64,000 nucleotides of DNA. It comes from Actinomycetospora corticicola (GTDB lineage: Bacteria > Actinomycetota > Actinomycetes > Mycobacteriales > Pseudonocardiaceae). Made by a program: the position numbers and the translations under genes. The notes below the pieces were generated by a model. That model saw only the letters and a list, made by a program, of their open reading frames with translations, ran no database searches and was not told where the DNA came from. Every line of letters starts with the position of its first letter. Within the stretch, counting starts at the first letter, position 1. The DNA lies in assembly GCF_013409505.1 (NCBI RefSeq), contig NZ_JACCBN010000001.1:682001-746000 (forward strand), given 5' to 3'. Below are positions 51,007-58,835 of the stretch, in pieces.

Positions 51007-52707
51007 GTGGAACCGCAGTACGAGGCGATGTGGCCCCTGGCGCCGCGCGTGACCGGCGACGTCACCGAGCACGAGCGGCCCACCGAGCTCGCGGGCGCGC
51101 GGGTGGCCTACCTGTGGGACGAGCTCTTCCGCGGCCCCGAGATGTTCGAGGTGATCTCCGAGGTCGCCCGCGAACGGCACGGCGACGTCGAGTTCGTCGG
51201 CTGGGAGGAGTTCGGCAACTTCCATGCGTCGGCCGCCGAGGAGCGTCGCGTCCTCGAGGCCCTGCCCGAGCTGCTGCGCTCCCACCGCGTCGACCTCGTG
51301 GTCGCCGCGGTGGGTGCTTGAGGCTCCTGCATGCCTGCCGTGATGCGGGCAGCGGCCACCGCCGAGCGCGCCGGGGTCCCGGCCGTGGCGATCGGCGGAG
51401 CGGGGTTCGAGGGCATGGGACGCGCGATCGGGCGCTCCCTCGGCGTGCCCCACGTCCCGATCGTCAGCTACCCGGGCGTGATTCTCACCGACGACACCGC
51501 CACCTTCCGGACGAAGATGCGGGACCAGGTGGCACCGGCCGTCGTCGACGCGCTGGTGGCCGGCTCCACGACGACGACCGAGGCGGCGCCCGAGCGCGAT
51601 CCACGTCCCACCGACGTCGTCGTGACGGGTGACCTCGACGCGGTCACCGACCACTTCGAGGCACGCGGCTGGACCGACGGGCTCCCGATCGTGCCGCCAA
51701 CCCCGGACCGGGTCGCGGCCTTCCTCGCCCGCACTCGCCGCGACCCCGACGAGGTGCTGGGCGTCCTCGCCCCCGAGCAGCGGCAGGCGACGGTGCGCAG
51801 CGTTGCGGTCACCGGAGTGATGGCGGGGTGCCGGCCCGAGCACATGCCGGTGCTCGTCGCCGTCGTCGAGTGTCTGGCCGACCCGGTGTGGCGGGTGCAG
51901 GACGCCGGGTCGACCCCTGGCTGGGAGCCCCTCGTGGTGCTGTCCGGTCCGGTGGTCGAGCGCCTCGACTTCAACAGCGGCACCGGCGTGATGCGCGTGG
52001 GTCGCCGGGCCAACACCTCGGTGGGCCGCTTCACCCGGCTCTACCTGCGCAACGTCGCGGGCCTGCGGATCCCGCCCGAGCACACCGACCAGGGCGCGAT
52101 CGCGTCGACCTTCCAGGTGGCGCTCGCCGAGAACGACCGGGCCGTCGTCGAGCTCGGCTGGCCCTCCTTCCGCCGCGACCGCGGGTTCGCCGAGGACGAG
52201 TCGGTGGTCACCGTGCAGAGCGTCGTCACGGTGAGCGCGCCCATCTACTCCGGCGGCGAGACCGTGCGCGACCACCTCGACGCGCTCACCCGCGGGATGG
52301 CCGACGCGATCGGACCGTGGGCCTACACCGGGCTCGAGTTCGGCGCGTTCCACCCGCTGGTCGTCCTCGGCCCCGCGGTCGCCGCCGTTCTCGCCCGGGG
52401 CGGGGTGGACAAGGCGGCGGTGCGGGCGCACCTGGGGGAGCACCTCGTGGTCACGGCCTCCGCGTTGCAGCGCTGCGCGTGGAACGTGGGGTCGACGAGC
52501 TTCGACCTCGACGCCAAGGTGGCCTCCGGGGAGCTCGACGCCCGGTACGCCGGCACCGACCCCGACCGGCTCGTGCCCATGCTCGCCCGGGCGGGCGACC
52601 TCGGGATCGTCCTGGCCGGCAACGAGAGCCGCAACCAGTCCCGCGGCTTCGTCCAGAACCACGTCCAGGGAGTGCCCGTGAGCCGTCGGATCGAGGATCT
52701 GTCATGA
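51007..52707 (+). CDS. UGSC-family selenoprotein with fused C-terminal domain (Sec at TGA 51319)
   Basis: Read through the TGA at 51319-51321 as selenocysteine, the frame encodes 566 residues. Residues 1-215 form the UGSC domain: helix and strands leading to LVVAAVGA, then Sec105-Gly-Ser-Cys108, then MPAVMRAAATAERAGVPAV. Sec and Cys sit like a redox pair. Residues about 195-566 form a second domain with GWTDGLPIVPPT (221-232) and VMAGCRP (271-277), shared with the proteins at 54091 and 55098. GTG 51007 has GGAGGAG five bases upstream; GTG 51001, overlapping the transporter stop, is an alternative. A normal reading would yield a truncated 104-residue protein and a separate 458-residue one. The family is known by its Sec-Gly-Ser-Cys motif; function is unknown. 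Confidence 0.85.
51326..51352 (+). other. Candidate bacterial SECIS hairpin of selenoprotein 1
   Basis: Immediately after the TGA, CTGCC (51335-51339) pairs with GGCAG (51348-51352) around an eight-base loop beginning GTG. A competing 7-bp stem pairs 51326-51332 with 51343-51349. Either puts an apical loop roughly 12-26 bases beyond the TGA, the range used by SelB. It is weaker than the hairpin of the second gene. Confidence 0.55.
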
Positions 52708-53546
52708 CCTGGGACGTCGCCGTGGTGGGCGCCGGGATCGCGGGACTGACTGCCGCGCGGGTGTGCGCCGAGCAGGGGTTGAGCACCGTCGCGTACGACA
52801 TGCTCGCCCCTGGCGGACGCCTCATCTCCCTCGGTGCGGTCTCGGCGTGGCCGGGTGGTGCGGTGCAGGGCCCGGAGTTCGCGGGCGCCCTGCTCGACGA
52901 GGCGATGGGCGCCGGCGTCGAGATCGCCTACGGCGAGGTCACCGGGCTCACGCCGGGCCGGCCCGTGTCGCTGGAGACGATGGACGGGCCGGTCGCCGCG
53001 CGGGCGGTCGTCGTCGCGACGGGTCTCGCTCCCGACGACGCCGCCCTGCAGGACGCGCAGGACTGGGTCGGCCGGGGGCTGTCCGAGTGCGCCTCGTGCG
53101 ACGGGCCGCTCTACGCCGGGAAGAAGGTCGTCGTCCTCGGGGGCGACGAGTGGTCGGCGTCCGAGGCCCTCGAGCTCGCCGCCGTCGCCGCGCACGTGAC
53201 GGTCGTGGCCCCGCGGACCTCGTGGTCGGCGGCCGCCGAGCGCGCAGTGGCGGCGTCACCGACCGTCGAGGTGCGTCGCGGCGCCACGGCCACGGCCCTC
53301 GAGGGGGCCTCGGCGCTCGCCGCCGTGGCCCTCGACGACGGCAGCACCGTCGAGGCCGCCGGGGTGTTCCTCGCCGAGGCGAACCGCCCCCGGCGCGCCC
53401 TGGCCGACGCGGCCGCCGGCGACCCCTACGTCCTGCTGGCCGGCGACGTCACCGGCGCCGCCGGGACCCCCACCCTGCTGGCCGCTGCGGCCGACGGTCG
53501 CCGGGCCGGCCTCGCCGTCATCGACCTGCTCGCCACCGGACACTGA
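52704..53546 (+). CDS. Thioredoxin-reductase-like FAD/NAD(P) oxidoreductase
   Basis: A 280-residue flavoprotein with the FAD motif VVGAGIAGLTAARVCAEQG (GxGxxG at 9-14), a second dinucleotide-binding region VVVLGGDEWSASEALELAA (143-161), and the active CxxC in SECASCDGPLYAGKK (Cys129, Cys132), as in low-molecular-weight thioredoxin reductases (CATCDG). The end GDVTGAAGTPTLLAAAADG is the usual FAD/dimer segment, although the protein is shorter than typical (about 310). Starts overlap the selenoprotein stop (ATGA). It is the likely electron donor that re-reduces the Sec/Cys pair of the adjacent UGSC proteins. Confidence 0.88.
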   Translation: MTWDVAVVGAGIAGLTAARVCAEQGLSTVAYDMLAPGGRLISLGAVSAWPGGAVQGPEFAGALLDEAMGAGVEIAYGEVTGLTPGRPVSLETMDGPVAARAVVVATGLAPDDAALQDAQDWVGRGLSECASCDGPLYAGKKVVVLGGDEWSASEALELAAVAAHVTVVAPRTSWSAAAERAVAASPTVEVRRGATATALEGASALAAVALDDGSTVEAAGVFLAEANRPRRALADAAAGDPYVLLAGDVTGAAGTPTLLAAAADGRRAGLAVIDLLATGH

Positions 53547-53557
53547 GGAGACCCGTC

Positions 53558-54094
53558 ATGCGCATCGTCGACCCCACCTCCGGGCTCGGGCCCGCCGATC
53601 TCACCGACCTCGCCGAGCTCCCCGCCCCGTCGTCGGGAACGGGCGTGCTCTGCGGGTTGTCGAACTCCAAGCCGGGAGCCACCGTGCTCCTCGAGACCCT
53701 GGGACGGAGGTTCTTCGAGCAGCACGGGCTCGGGCCGATGACCGTCGCGTCGAAGCCCAGCGCCGCCTCCGGGGCCGAGGAGGAGCTGCTCGACCACCTC
53801 GGCGCGCAGTACCGGCTCGCGGTCGTGGCGATCGGTGATTGAGGCTCCTGCTCGTCGTGGAGTCTCCACGACTCGCTGGAGCTCGAGCGCCGTGGCGTCC
53901 GCTCCGTCCTCGTCGTCACCCGCTCCTTCCTCCCGCTCGTCCAGGCGCAGGCCCGGGCGCGGAAGGCCGACCCGCGTCTCGTCGTGATCGACCATCCGAT
54001 CGGCGGGCTCTCCGACGTCGAGCTGGCGGGCCGGATCGACGCGGCGTTCGACGGCGTCCTCGAGACCTTCCGGACGATGGAGGTGCTGCCGTGA
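53558..54094 (+). CDS. UGSC-family selenoprotein (Sec at TGA 53840)
   Basis: Read through TGA 53840-53842, the frame gives 178 residues ending at the stop that overlaps the next GTG (54091-54094). Residues before Sec95 include a possible N-terminal extension and VLCGLSNSKPGATVLL, then LAVVAIGD-Sec-Gly-Ser-Cys98 and a C-terminal alpha/beta part (GVRSVLVVTRSFLPLVQAQA, VVIDHPIGGLSDVEL, ending FRTMEVLP). ATG 53558 has GAGGAG seven bases upstream. It is a stand-alone UGSC domain, unlike the fused copy upstream. Conventional annotation would stop at residue 94. The extension of coding-like codons past the TGA and the exact GTGA junction argue strongly for read-through. Confidence 0.88.
53854..53872 (+). 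other. Strong bacterial SECIS hairpin of selenoprotein 2
   Basis: GTCGTGG (53854-53860), loop AGTCT, CCACGAC (53866-53872): a perfect 7-bp stem with a five-base loop containing G and U, starting 12 bases after the TGA. The loop is 19-23 bases beyond the TGA, as in known bacterial SECIS elements such as that of formate dehydrogenase H. Confidence 0.8.
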
Positions 54095-55101
54095 CCGACA
54101 CCCTCGACGTGCCCGACACCGCCGTCTGGGAGGACTGGACCGACGAGCGCGGCTGGGGCGACGGGCTGCCCACCGTCGCGCCGACCGAGGAGCGCGTCGA
54201 GGCCATGCTCGCCGCGCTGCCCGACGGGGCCGGCGACGGCCTGGCGGCGCTGCCGCCGAGCGGGGTGACACCGACCCTGCGGTCCGTCGCGGCCAACGCC
54301 GTGATGGCGGGCTGTCGGCCCGGCGTGCTCCCGCTGCTGCTCGCCGCGCTGGAGGGGGTGACGACCCCCGGCTACAACCTGCACGGCTCGCTCGCCACCA
54401 CCCACCCGTGCGCGCCGATGGTGCTCGTCTCCGGCGCCGCCCGGGCCGGGTTCCACGGCGGCGGCAACTGCTTCGGTCCCGGCAACCGCAACAACGCCAC
54501 GCTCGGTCGGGCCCTCTCGCTCGTGCTCCTGCACGTCGGGGGCGCGCAGCCGGGGACGCTCGACCGGTCGACCCAGGGTTCGCCCGCCAAGTACACGTTC
54601 TGCTTCGCCGAGTCCGACGAGAGCCCGTGGCCCGGGCTCGACGTGCAGCGCGGGTTCGGTCCGGACAACGGAGTCGTGTCGGTGATGGCCGCGGAGCCGC
54701 CGCATAACGTCAACGACCACGGCAGCACGACCGGGCTCGGGATCCTGACGACGGTGGCCGGGACCATGGCCGAGACCGGGTCGAACAACGTCTACGTCCG
54801 CGGCCCGCACCTGCTCGTCCTGGGGCCCGAGCACGCCGCGACGCTGCACCGGGACGGATGGGACGTGGCTTCTGTGCGTGAGCACCTCTGGCGGGAGGCG
54901 CGCATCCCGGTGGAGAAGATCTCGCCGGGGAACCGGGAGCAGTTCGTCGAGTGGGGCGTGAAGCCCGAGGGCGACTCCTACACGGTGAGCACCGGCCCCG
55001 AGCAGCTCCACGTGGTGGTCGCCGGGGGAGCGGGGAAGCACTCGGCGTGGATCCCGTCGTTCGGGGCGACGGAGCTGGTGTCGGTGCGGGTGCGTCGGTG
55101 A
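54091..55101 (+). CDS. UGSC-cluster protein with DGLP/AGCRP domain
   Basis: A 336-residue protein of the same family as the C-terminal domain of the first selenoprotein: GWGDGLPTVAPTEERVEAML (21-40), VAANAVMAGCRPG (66-78), and later an N/G-rich GGGNCFGPGNRNNATLGR and SPAKYTFCFAESDESPWPG. The AGCRP Cys76 and conserved DGLP suggest a functional site. No Sec. It is coupled to the selenoprotein stop and to the next gene (GTGA overlaps on both sides). Unknown reaction; probably a partner or enzyme in the same pathway. Confidence 0.8.
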   Translation: MTDTLDVPDTAVWEDWTDERGWGDGLPTVAPTEERVEAMLAALPDGAGDGLAALPPSGVTPTLRSVAANAVMAGCRPGVLPLLLAALEGVTTPGYNLHGSLATTHPCAPMVLVSGAARAGFHGGGNCFGPGNRNNATLGRALSLVLLHVGGAQPGTLDRSTQGSPAKYTFCFAESDESPWPGLDVQRGFGPDNGVVSVMAAEPPHNVNDHGSTTGLGILTTVAGTMAETGSNNVYVRGPHLLVLGPEHAATLHRDGWDVASVREHLWREARIPVEKISPGNREQFVEWGVKPEGDSYTVSTGPEQLHVVVAGGAGKHSAWIPSFGATELVSVRVRR

Positions 55102-56018
55102 TCTTCTCCCCGCTACCGGCCGGGACGTCGGTGGAGGCAGCGACCCACGACCTGCTGGCTCTCGGGGTGGGGGACGGGCTGCCCGTCGTCCCGCCGACGG
55201 CCGAGCGGTGGGAGGCGATGCTCGACGGGGTCCCGTCGCCCGACGCGGTGCTGGGCCTGGTGCCACCGCTCTTCGGCGAGCTCTCCGCACGGGCCGTGGC
55301 CGGGTGCTGCGTGCTCGCCGGGTGCCGACCCGGTGTCGTGCCGGTGGTGCTGACGGCGGCGCTGGCGGCCCTGGAGCCCGAGTTCAACCTGCTCGGGGTC
55401 CAGACGACCACGGGGACCCCGGCCGTCGGACTGATCGTCCACGGACCCGCCGTCGCGGAGCTCGGGCTGTCGTCGTCCACCGGCATGCTCGGGCCCGGGC
55501 CGCACGCGAACGGGGTGGTGGGGCGGGCGCTCGCGCTGACCCTCGCGTCGGTCGGGGGCGTGACCACAGAGGTGACGAGCATGGCCACCACCGCTCAACC
55601 GGCTCGCTACGGGTTCTGCCTGGCCGCGCCCGGTCCGGACGACGCCGTGACCGTGTTCGCCCTCGCCGGCACCGCCGAGGTCGTCCCCCGCGACGACCTC
55701 CCCGCGTCGGACGACGTCCTCGACCCCCTCGCCGACGCGCTCACCGCTCCCGCGCACGCGGGCGGGGGCCTCGACCGGTTGGCCGCCTGCGAACAGACGG
55801 TCGTCCTCCCACCCGAGATCGCCCGACGTCTGGACGGCCTGGCGGTGCCGGAGGAGCTCTTCGCCCGCGGGACTGCGCGGCTCGGGTTTCCGGTCTCGGC
55901 GGGGCCGGAGGCGTTGCGGGTGGTGGAGGCGGGCGGCCCCGGCGCGAAGATGCTGCACCTGCCGGGGTGGATGGGCGGCTCGCGCGGGGTGACCCGGAGG
56001 CTCCGATCAGTGGGATGA
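55098..56018 (+). CDS. UGSC-cluster protein with DGLP/AGCRP domain (second paralogue)
   Basis: A 306-residue paralogue: GVGDGLPVVPPTAERWEAML (23-42), CVLAGCRPGVVPV (71-83), SSTGMLGPGPHANGVVGRAL and QPARYGFCLAAPGPDD. It is more divergent than the protein at 54091 and lacks its N-rich insertion. Last gene of the UGSC operon. Together with 54091 and the fused domain at 51007 the cluster carries three versions of one uncharacterised domain, suggesting a multi-subunit enzyme or successive steps. Confidence 0.78.
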   Translation: MIFSPLPAGTSVEAATHDLLALGVGDGLPVVPPTAERWEAMLDGVPSPDAVLGLVPPLFGELSARAVAGCCVLAGCRPGVVPVVLTAALAALEPEFNLLGVQTTTGTPAVGLIVHGPAVAELGLSSSTGMLGPGPHANGVVGRALALTLASVGGVTTEVTSMATTAQPARYGFCLAAPGPDDAVTVFALAGTAEVVPRDDLPASDDVLDPLADALTAPAHAGGGLDRLAACEQTVVLPPEIARRLDGLAVPEELFARGTARLGFPVSAGPEALRVVEAGGPGAKMLHLPGWMGGSRGVTRRLRSVG

Positions 56019-56045
56019 GGAGAATGGCGTTGGTACCGTCGTTCC

Positions 56046-56288
56046 ATGAGTGGGACGTATGCGGTGTCGATGGGGGATCGCGGCCGACTCGTGGTTCCCG
56101 CCGAGCTGCGGGAGCGCTTCGGGTTGGCCGCTGGTTCTCCGTTGCTTCTCGTCGAGACCGCGATGGGCATCGTCGTGACGACGCGCGAGCGGGCCCGCGA
56201 CCTGGTGCGCCGCCAGTTGCAGGGGGACGACCTCGTCGACGAACTCGTCGATGAACGCCGTGCTGCAGCCGCCGAGGACGACCGGTGA
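56046..56288 (+). CDS. AbrB/SpoVT-type antitoxin of a VapBC-like pair
   Basis: An 80-residue protein. The N-terminal swapped-hairpin DNA-binding domain reads YAVSMGDRGRLVVPAELRER with FGLAAGSPLLL; the C-terminus is acidic (GDDLVDELVDERRAAAAEDD) and would wrap the toxin. The stop overlaps the GTG of the PIN gene (GTGA). It likely represses its own operon with the toxin. Confidence 0.88.
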   Translation: MSGTYAVSMGDRGRLVVPAELRERFGLAAGSPLLLVETAMGIVVTTRERARDLVRRQLQGDDLVDELVDERRAAAAEDDR

Positions 56289-56650
56289 ACCTCTTCGACT
56301 CCTCCGCGTTGCTGTGCTTCCTGCAGGGGGAGACGGGCGCCGACCGTGTCGAGGAGGTCCTGTCCGGCGGAGGCCGTTGCAGCGTGGTCAACTGGTCGGA
56401 GACATCGCAGAAGGTGCGGTCGCGGGCCGCGGACTGGTCGCTCGCGCGGGGCGTCCTGCAGAGTTACGGGGTGCTCGTCGAGCCGGTGTCGGTCGAGGAT
56501 GCCGAGCTCGCTGCCCAGCTGTGGCGCGCCGGCAGCGGGTTGTCCCTCGCCGACCGCATCTGTCTGGCGACGGCCGAACGGCTCGACGCGACGGTGTGGA
56601 CCGCGGACGCGGCCTGGGGCACGGACGGGCGCGTGCGCCAGGTGCGCTGA
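56285..56650 (+). CDS. PIN-domain ribonuclease toxin (VapC-like)
   Basis: A 121-residue PIN protein with the acidic active site at Asp5 (LFDSSALL), Glu39 (NWSETSQK), Asp90 (SLADRICLA) and Asp108 (TADAAW). Such toxins cleave tRNA or rRNA when released from the antitoxin. GTG start overlapping the antitoxin stop. A standard type II module; nothing unusual apart from the GTG start. Confidence 0.88.
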   Translation: MNLFDSSALLCFLQGETGADRVEEVLSGGGRCSVVNWSETSQKVRSRAADWSLARGVLQSYGVLVEPVSVEDAELAAQLWRAGSGLSLADRICLATAERLDATVWTADAAWGTDGRVRQVR

Positions 56651-56700
56651 GAGTCCGGGCCACGAGGCTGCGGCGTGCGGGAGAGCCCGGCGTCGGGGCG

Positions 56701-57144
56701 TCACAGCGCCTTCTTCAGGAAGTACTTCGCGTGCCCGGGCGGGTAGTCGGCGATCTCGCCGAACACCTCGTAGCCGTGCGCCTCGTAGAAGGGGCGGGCC
56801 TGGAAGCTGTAGGTGTCCAGCCAGACGCCCCGGCATTCCCGACGACGGGCCTCGTCCTCCGCCGCGCGGAGGAGTGCGGAGCCGAGTCCGGTGCCGCGCC
56901 GGGACCCGTCGACCCACAGCTGCTGGACGAACAGCCACGAGAAGTGCGTGTAGCCCGCGATACCGCCGACGAGCCCGTCGTCGTGGACGAAGATCGCCAG
57001 GGTGCGGTAGCCGTCGTCCGCCCGCGTCGGGGTGCTGTCGCGCAGGGCGTCCTTCAGGGCGGTCAGGTCCTCGGGCCGCGGGTCGTCGGTGATCTCGAGC
57101 GCGCGGTGGTCCACCGGGTCGATGCTGTCAGCCGGGCCGGTCAC
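56701..57144 (-). CDS. GNAT-family acetyltransferase
   Basis: A 147-residue acetyltransferase: FSWLFVQQLWVDGSRRGTGL with GSALLRAAEDEARRREC forms the acetyl-CoA motif (R/Q-x-x-G-x-G/A variant RRGTGLG), followed by YSFQARPFYEAHGYEVFGE typical of the C-terminus. It starts at a GTG overlapping the MarR stop (GTGA), so it is co-regulated. Substrate unknown. The frame that continues to 58857 is a shadow. Confidence 0.88.
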   Translation of the reverse strand: MTGPADSIDPVDHRALEITDDPRPEDLTALKDALRDSTPTRADDGYRTLAIFVHDDGLVGGIAGYTHFSWLFVQQLWVDGSRRGTGLGSALLRAAEDEARRRECRGVWLDTYSFQARPFYEAHGYEVFGEIADYPPGHAKYFLKKAL

Positions 57145-57551
57145 GGATCGACCAGGTCCGCGAGGATGCGCTGCAGCTCCTGACGGTCGCGCGGGTCGAT
57201 GCGCGTCAGGCGGCGGTCGAACTCGGTGGCCAGCGCCGCGAGTGCCCGGTCCCGGGTCGTCCGACCCGTGGGCGTGAGGACGAGACGGTGTCGCCGCAGG
57301 TCGGTGTCGTCGATCTCGCGGTGCACGAACCCCTTGGCGACGAGGTTCCGCACGTACACCGTCATGCTCGCCTTCGGGACGACGAGCCGGGCCGCGAGTT
57401 CGGCCGGGTAGGGCACGGCCTCGACCTCGGCGAGCACGAAGAACTCCTTCGTGTCGAGGCCGAGCTCCGCCAGCTCCTCCGCGCAGCCGTCCAGCACCGT
57501 CGTCAGCAGGCGGTGGTTCAACGTCCACAGCTGCGCGGCGTCGTGGGACAT
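57141..57551 (-). CDS. MarR-family transcriptional regulator
   Basis: A 136-residue MarR protein. The winged helix reads ELAARLVVPKASMTVYVRNL with VAKGFVHREIDDTDLRRHRL as the wing (DDTDLR is the family's D-x-R-x pattern). A 16-bp perfect palindrome lies 20 bases upstream, between it and the divergent hydrolase, and is the probable operator for both. Likely a repressor responding to a small aromatic or oxidant. Confidence 0.92.
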   Translation of the reverse strand: MSHDAAQLWTLNHRLLTTVLDGCAEELAELGLDTKEFFVLAEVEAVPYPAELAARLVVPKASMTVYVRNLVAKGFVHREIDDTDLRRHRLVLTPTGRTTRDRALAALATEFDRRLTRIDPRDRQELQRILADLVDP

Positions 57552-57571
57552 GACTCTCCTGATGGTACCGT

Positions 57572-57587
57572 TTCGTACTAGTACGAA
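57572..57587. promoter_or_regulatory. Perfect 16-bp palindrome, putative MarR operator
   Basis: TTCGTACTAGTACGAA sits midway between the divergent MarR and hydrolase genes. It is followed at 57590 by a half-like TGTACTAATGG. The perfect dyad and position make it the likely MarR binding site. Confidence 0.8.
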
Positions 57588-57624
57588 GATGTACTAATGG
57601 TTCGTGCGACAGCGAGAGGACCTC

Positions 57625-58554
57625 ATGATGATCGAGCCCCTCACGATCCCGCGCGGGCCGATCGAGCTCGCGGCCGACCTCCACCTGCCCGCCCCGCGCG
57701 ACGAGGCCGCGCCGCTGCCCGCCGTCGTGCTGTCGACCCCGGGCAGCAGCGTGAAGGAGCAGATCGGCGCGAACTACGCGTCCCGGCTCGCCGCCGCCGG
57801 CTTCGCTGCGCTCGTGTTCGACCCGGCCCACCAGGGCCGCAGCGGCGGCGAGCCCCGCGACCTCGAGGACCCCTACCGCCGCGGCGAGGACATCTCCTAC
57901 GCCATCGACGTGCTCGACACCCTGCCCGGCATCGACCCGGAACGGATCGGCGTCCTCGGGGTGTGCGCCGGCGGCGGCTACGCGGTCCACACGGCGCGTA
58001 CCGACCACCGCATCCGGGCGGTCGGCACCGTCGTCCCGGGCGACATGGGGACCTCGTTCCGTGCGTTCCAGTCGGGCGGGCCGGTCGCGGGGCTGGAAGC
58101 CCTGGCGAAGGTGCGCCGCGCCGAGAACCAGGCGAAGGCGCTCGACCGGGTCACCTGGCTGCCCGACACGTTCGCCGAGGCCGCAGAGCTCGGTCTCACC
58201 GACATCGACACCACCCAGGCCATCACCTACTACCGCACCGCGCGCGGCCGCCACGAGAACTCCACGAACCTCCGGCTCACCCGCAGCGACCCCTTGCTGG
58301 TGGGCTACGACCCGTTCCACCTGGTCGACCGGCTCCTGACCCAACCGCTGCAGGTCGTGCTCGCCGGACGCCGTGGGAACACCGGGTCCTACGAGTCCGG
58401 GATGCGGCTGTGGGAACTCGCGCCGAACCCCGTCGACCTGCTCGTGATCGAGGGCGCGGGTCACTACGAGATGTACGACGAGCCCGCCTACGTCGACGCC
58501 GCCGTGGCCCGGCTCGCCGCCTTCTACTCCGAGTACCTCCGGGGCGACGGCTAG
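57625..58554 (+). CDS. Alpha/beta hydrolase with Cys nucleophile
   Basis: A 309-residue alpha/beta hydrolase: STPGSSVKEQIGANYASRLA, FDPAHQGRSGGEPRDLEDPY, and the nucleophile elbow GVCAGGG with Cys114 in place of Ser, as in dienelactone hydrolases; the His is in GAGHYEMYDEP near the end. The family includes proteins named after 2,6-dihydropseudooxynicotine-like or dienelactone hydrolases; substrate not assignable. ATG 57625 is preferred (AGAGGA upstream; ATG 57628 also possible); the GTG at 57604 is less likely. Controlled by the divergent MarR gene. Confidence 0.87.
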   Translation: MMIEPLTIPRGPIELAADLHLPAPRDEAAPLPAVVLSTPGSSVKEQIGANYASRLAAAGFAALVFDPAHQGRSGGEPRDLEDPYRRGEDISYAIDVLDTLPGIDPERIGVLGVCAGGGYAVHTARTDHRIRAVGTVVPGDMGTSFRAFQSGGPVAGLEALAKVRRAENQAKALDRVTWLPDTFAEAAELGLTDIDTTQAITYYRTARGRHENSTNLRLTRSDPLLVGYDPFHLVDRLLTQPLQVVLAGRRGNTGSYESGMRLWELAPNPVDLLVIEGAGHYEMYDEPAYVDAAVARLAAFYSEYLRGDG

Positions 58555-58835
58555 ACGCCACTGGGCCGAACCGGTGAACCCGACCAGGTTCGCCGAAAAA
58601 AAGCGTGATCGCGGGCCGCCGCGCGTCCACTCCCTCGCGTGCGCGTCCGCCGTGTCCCGCCCCGAGGGACCGGACGAGTCGCCGGGCCGGTACCGGGGGG
58701 AACCGGCTCGCCTCGTCCCGGCGCCGGCTCCGTCGCCCTGCGCGGCGGCGGAGCCGGTCGCGCGCGAAACAGTCACCGCGCCCGGATCGATGATCGACGC
58801 GGAGCGGGGGGCTCCGACGGACACCCGGGGGACAC

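Noticed and set aside
58574..58606. Hairpin followed by A-tract after the hydrolase gene
   Set aside because: The stem is only five or six bp and the A-run is on the wrong strand for a plus-strand terminator.
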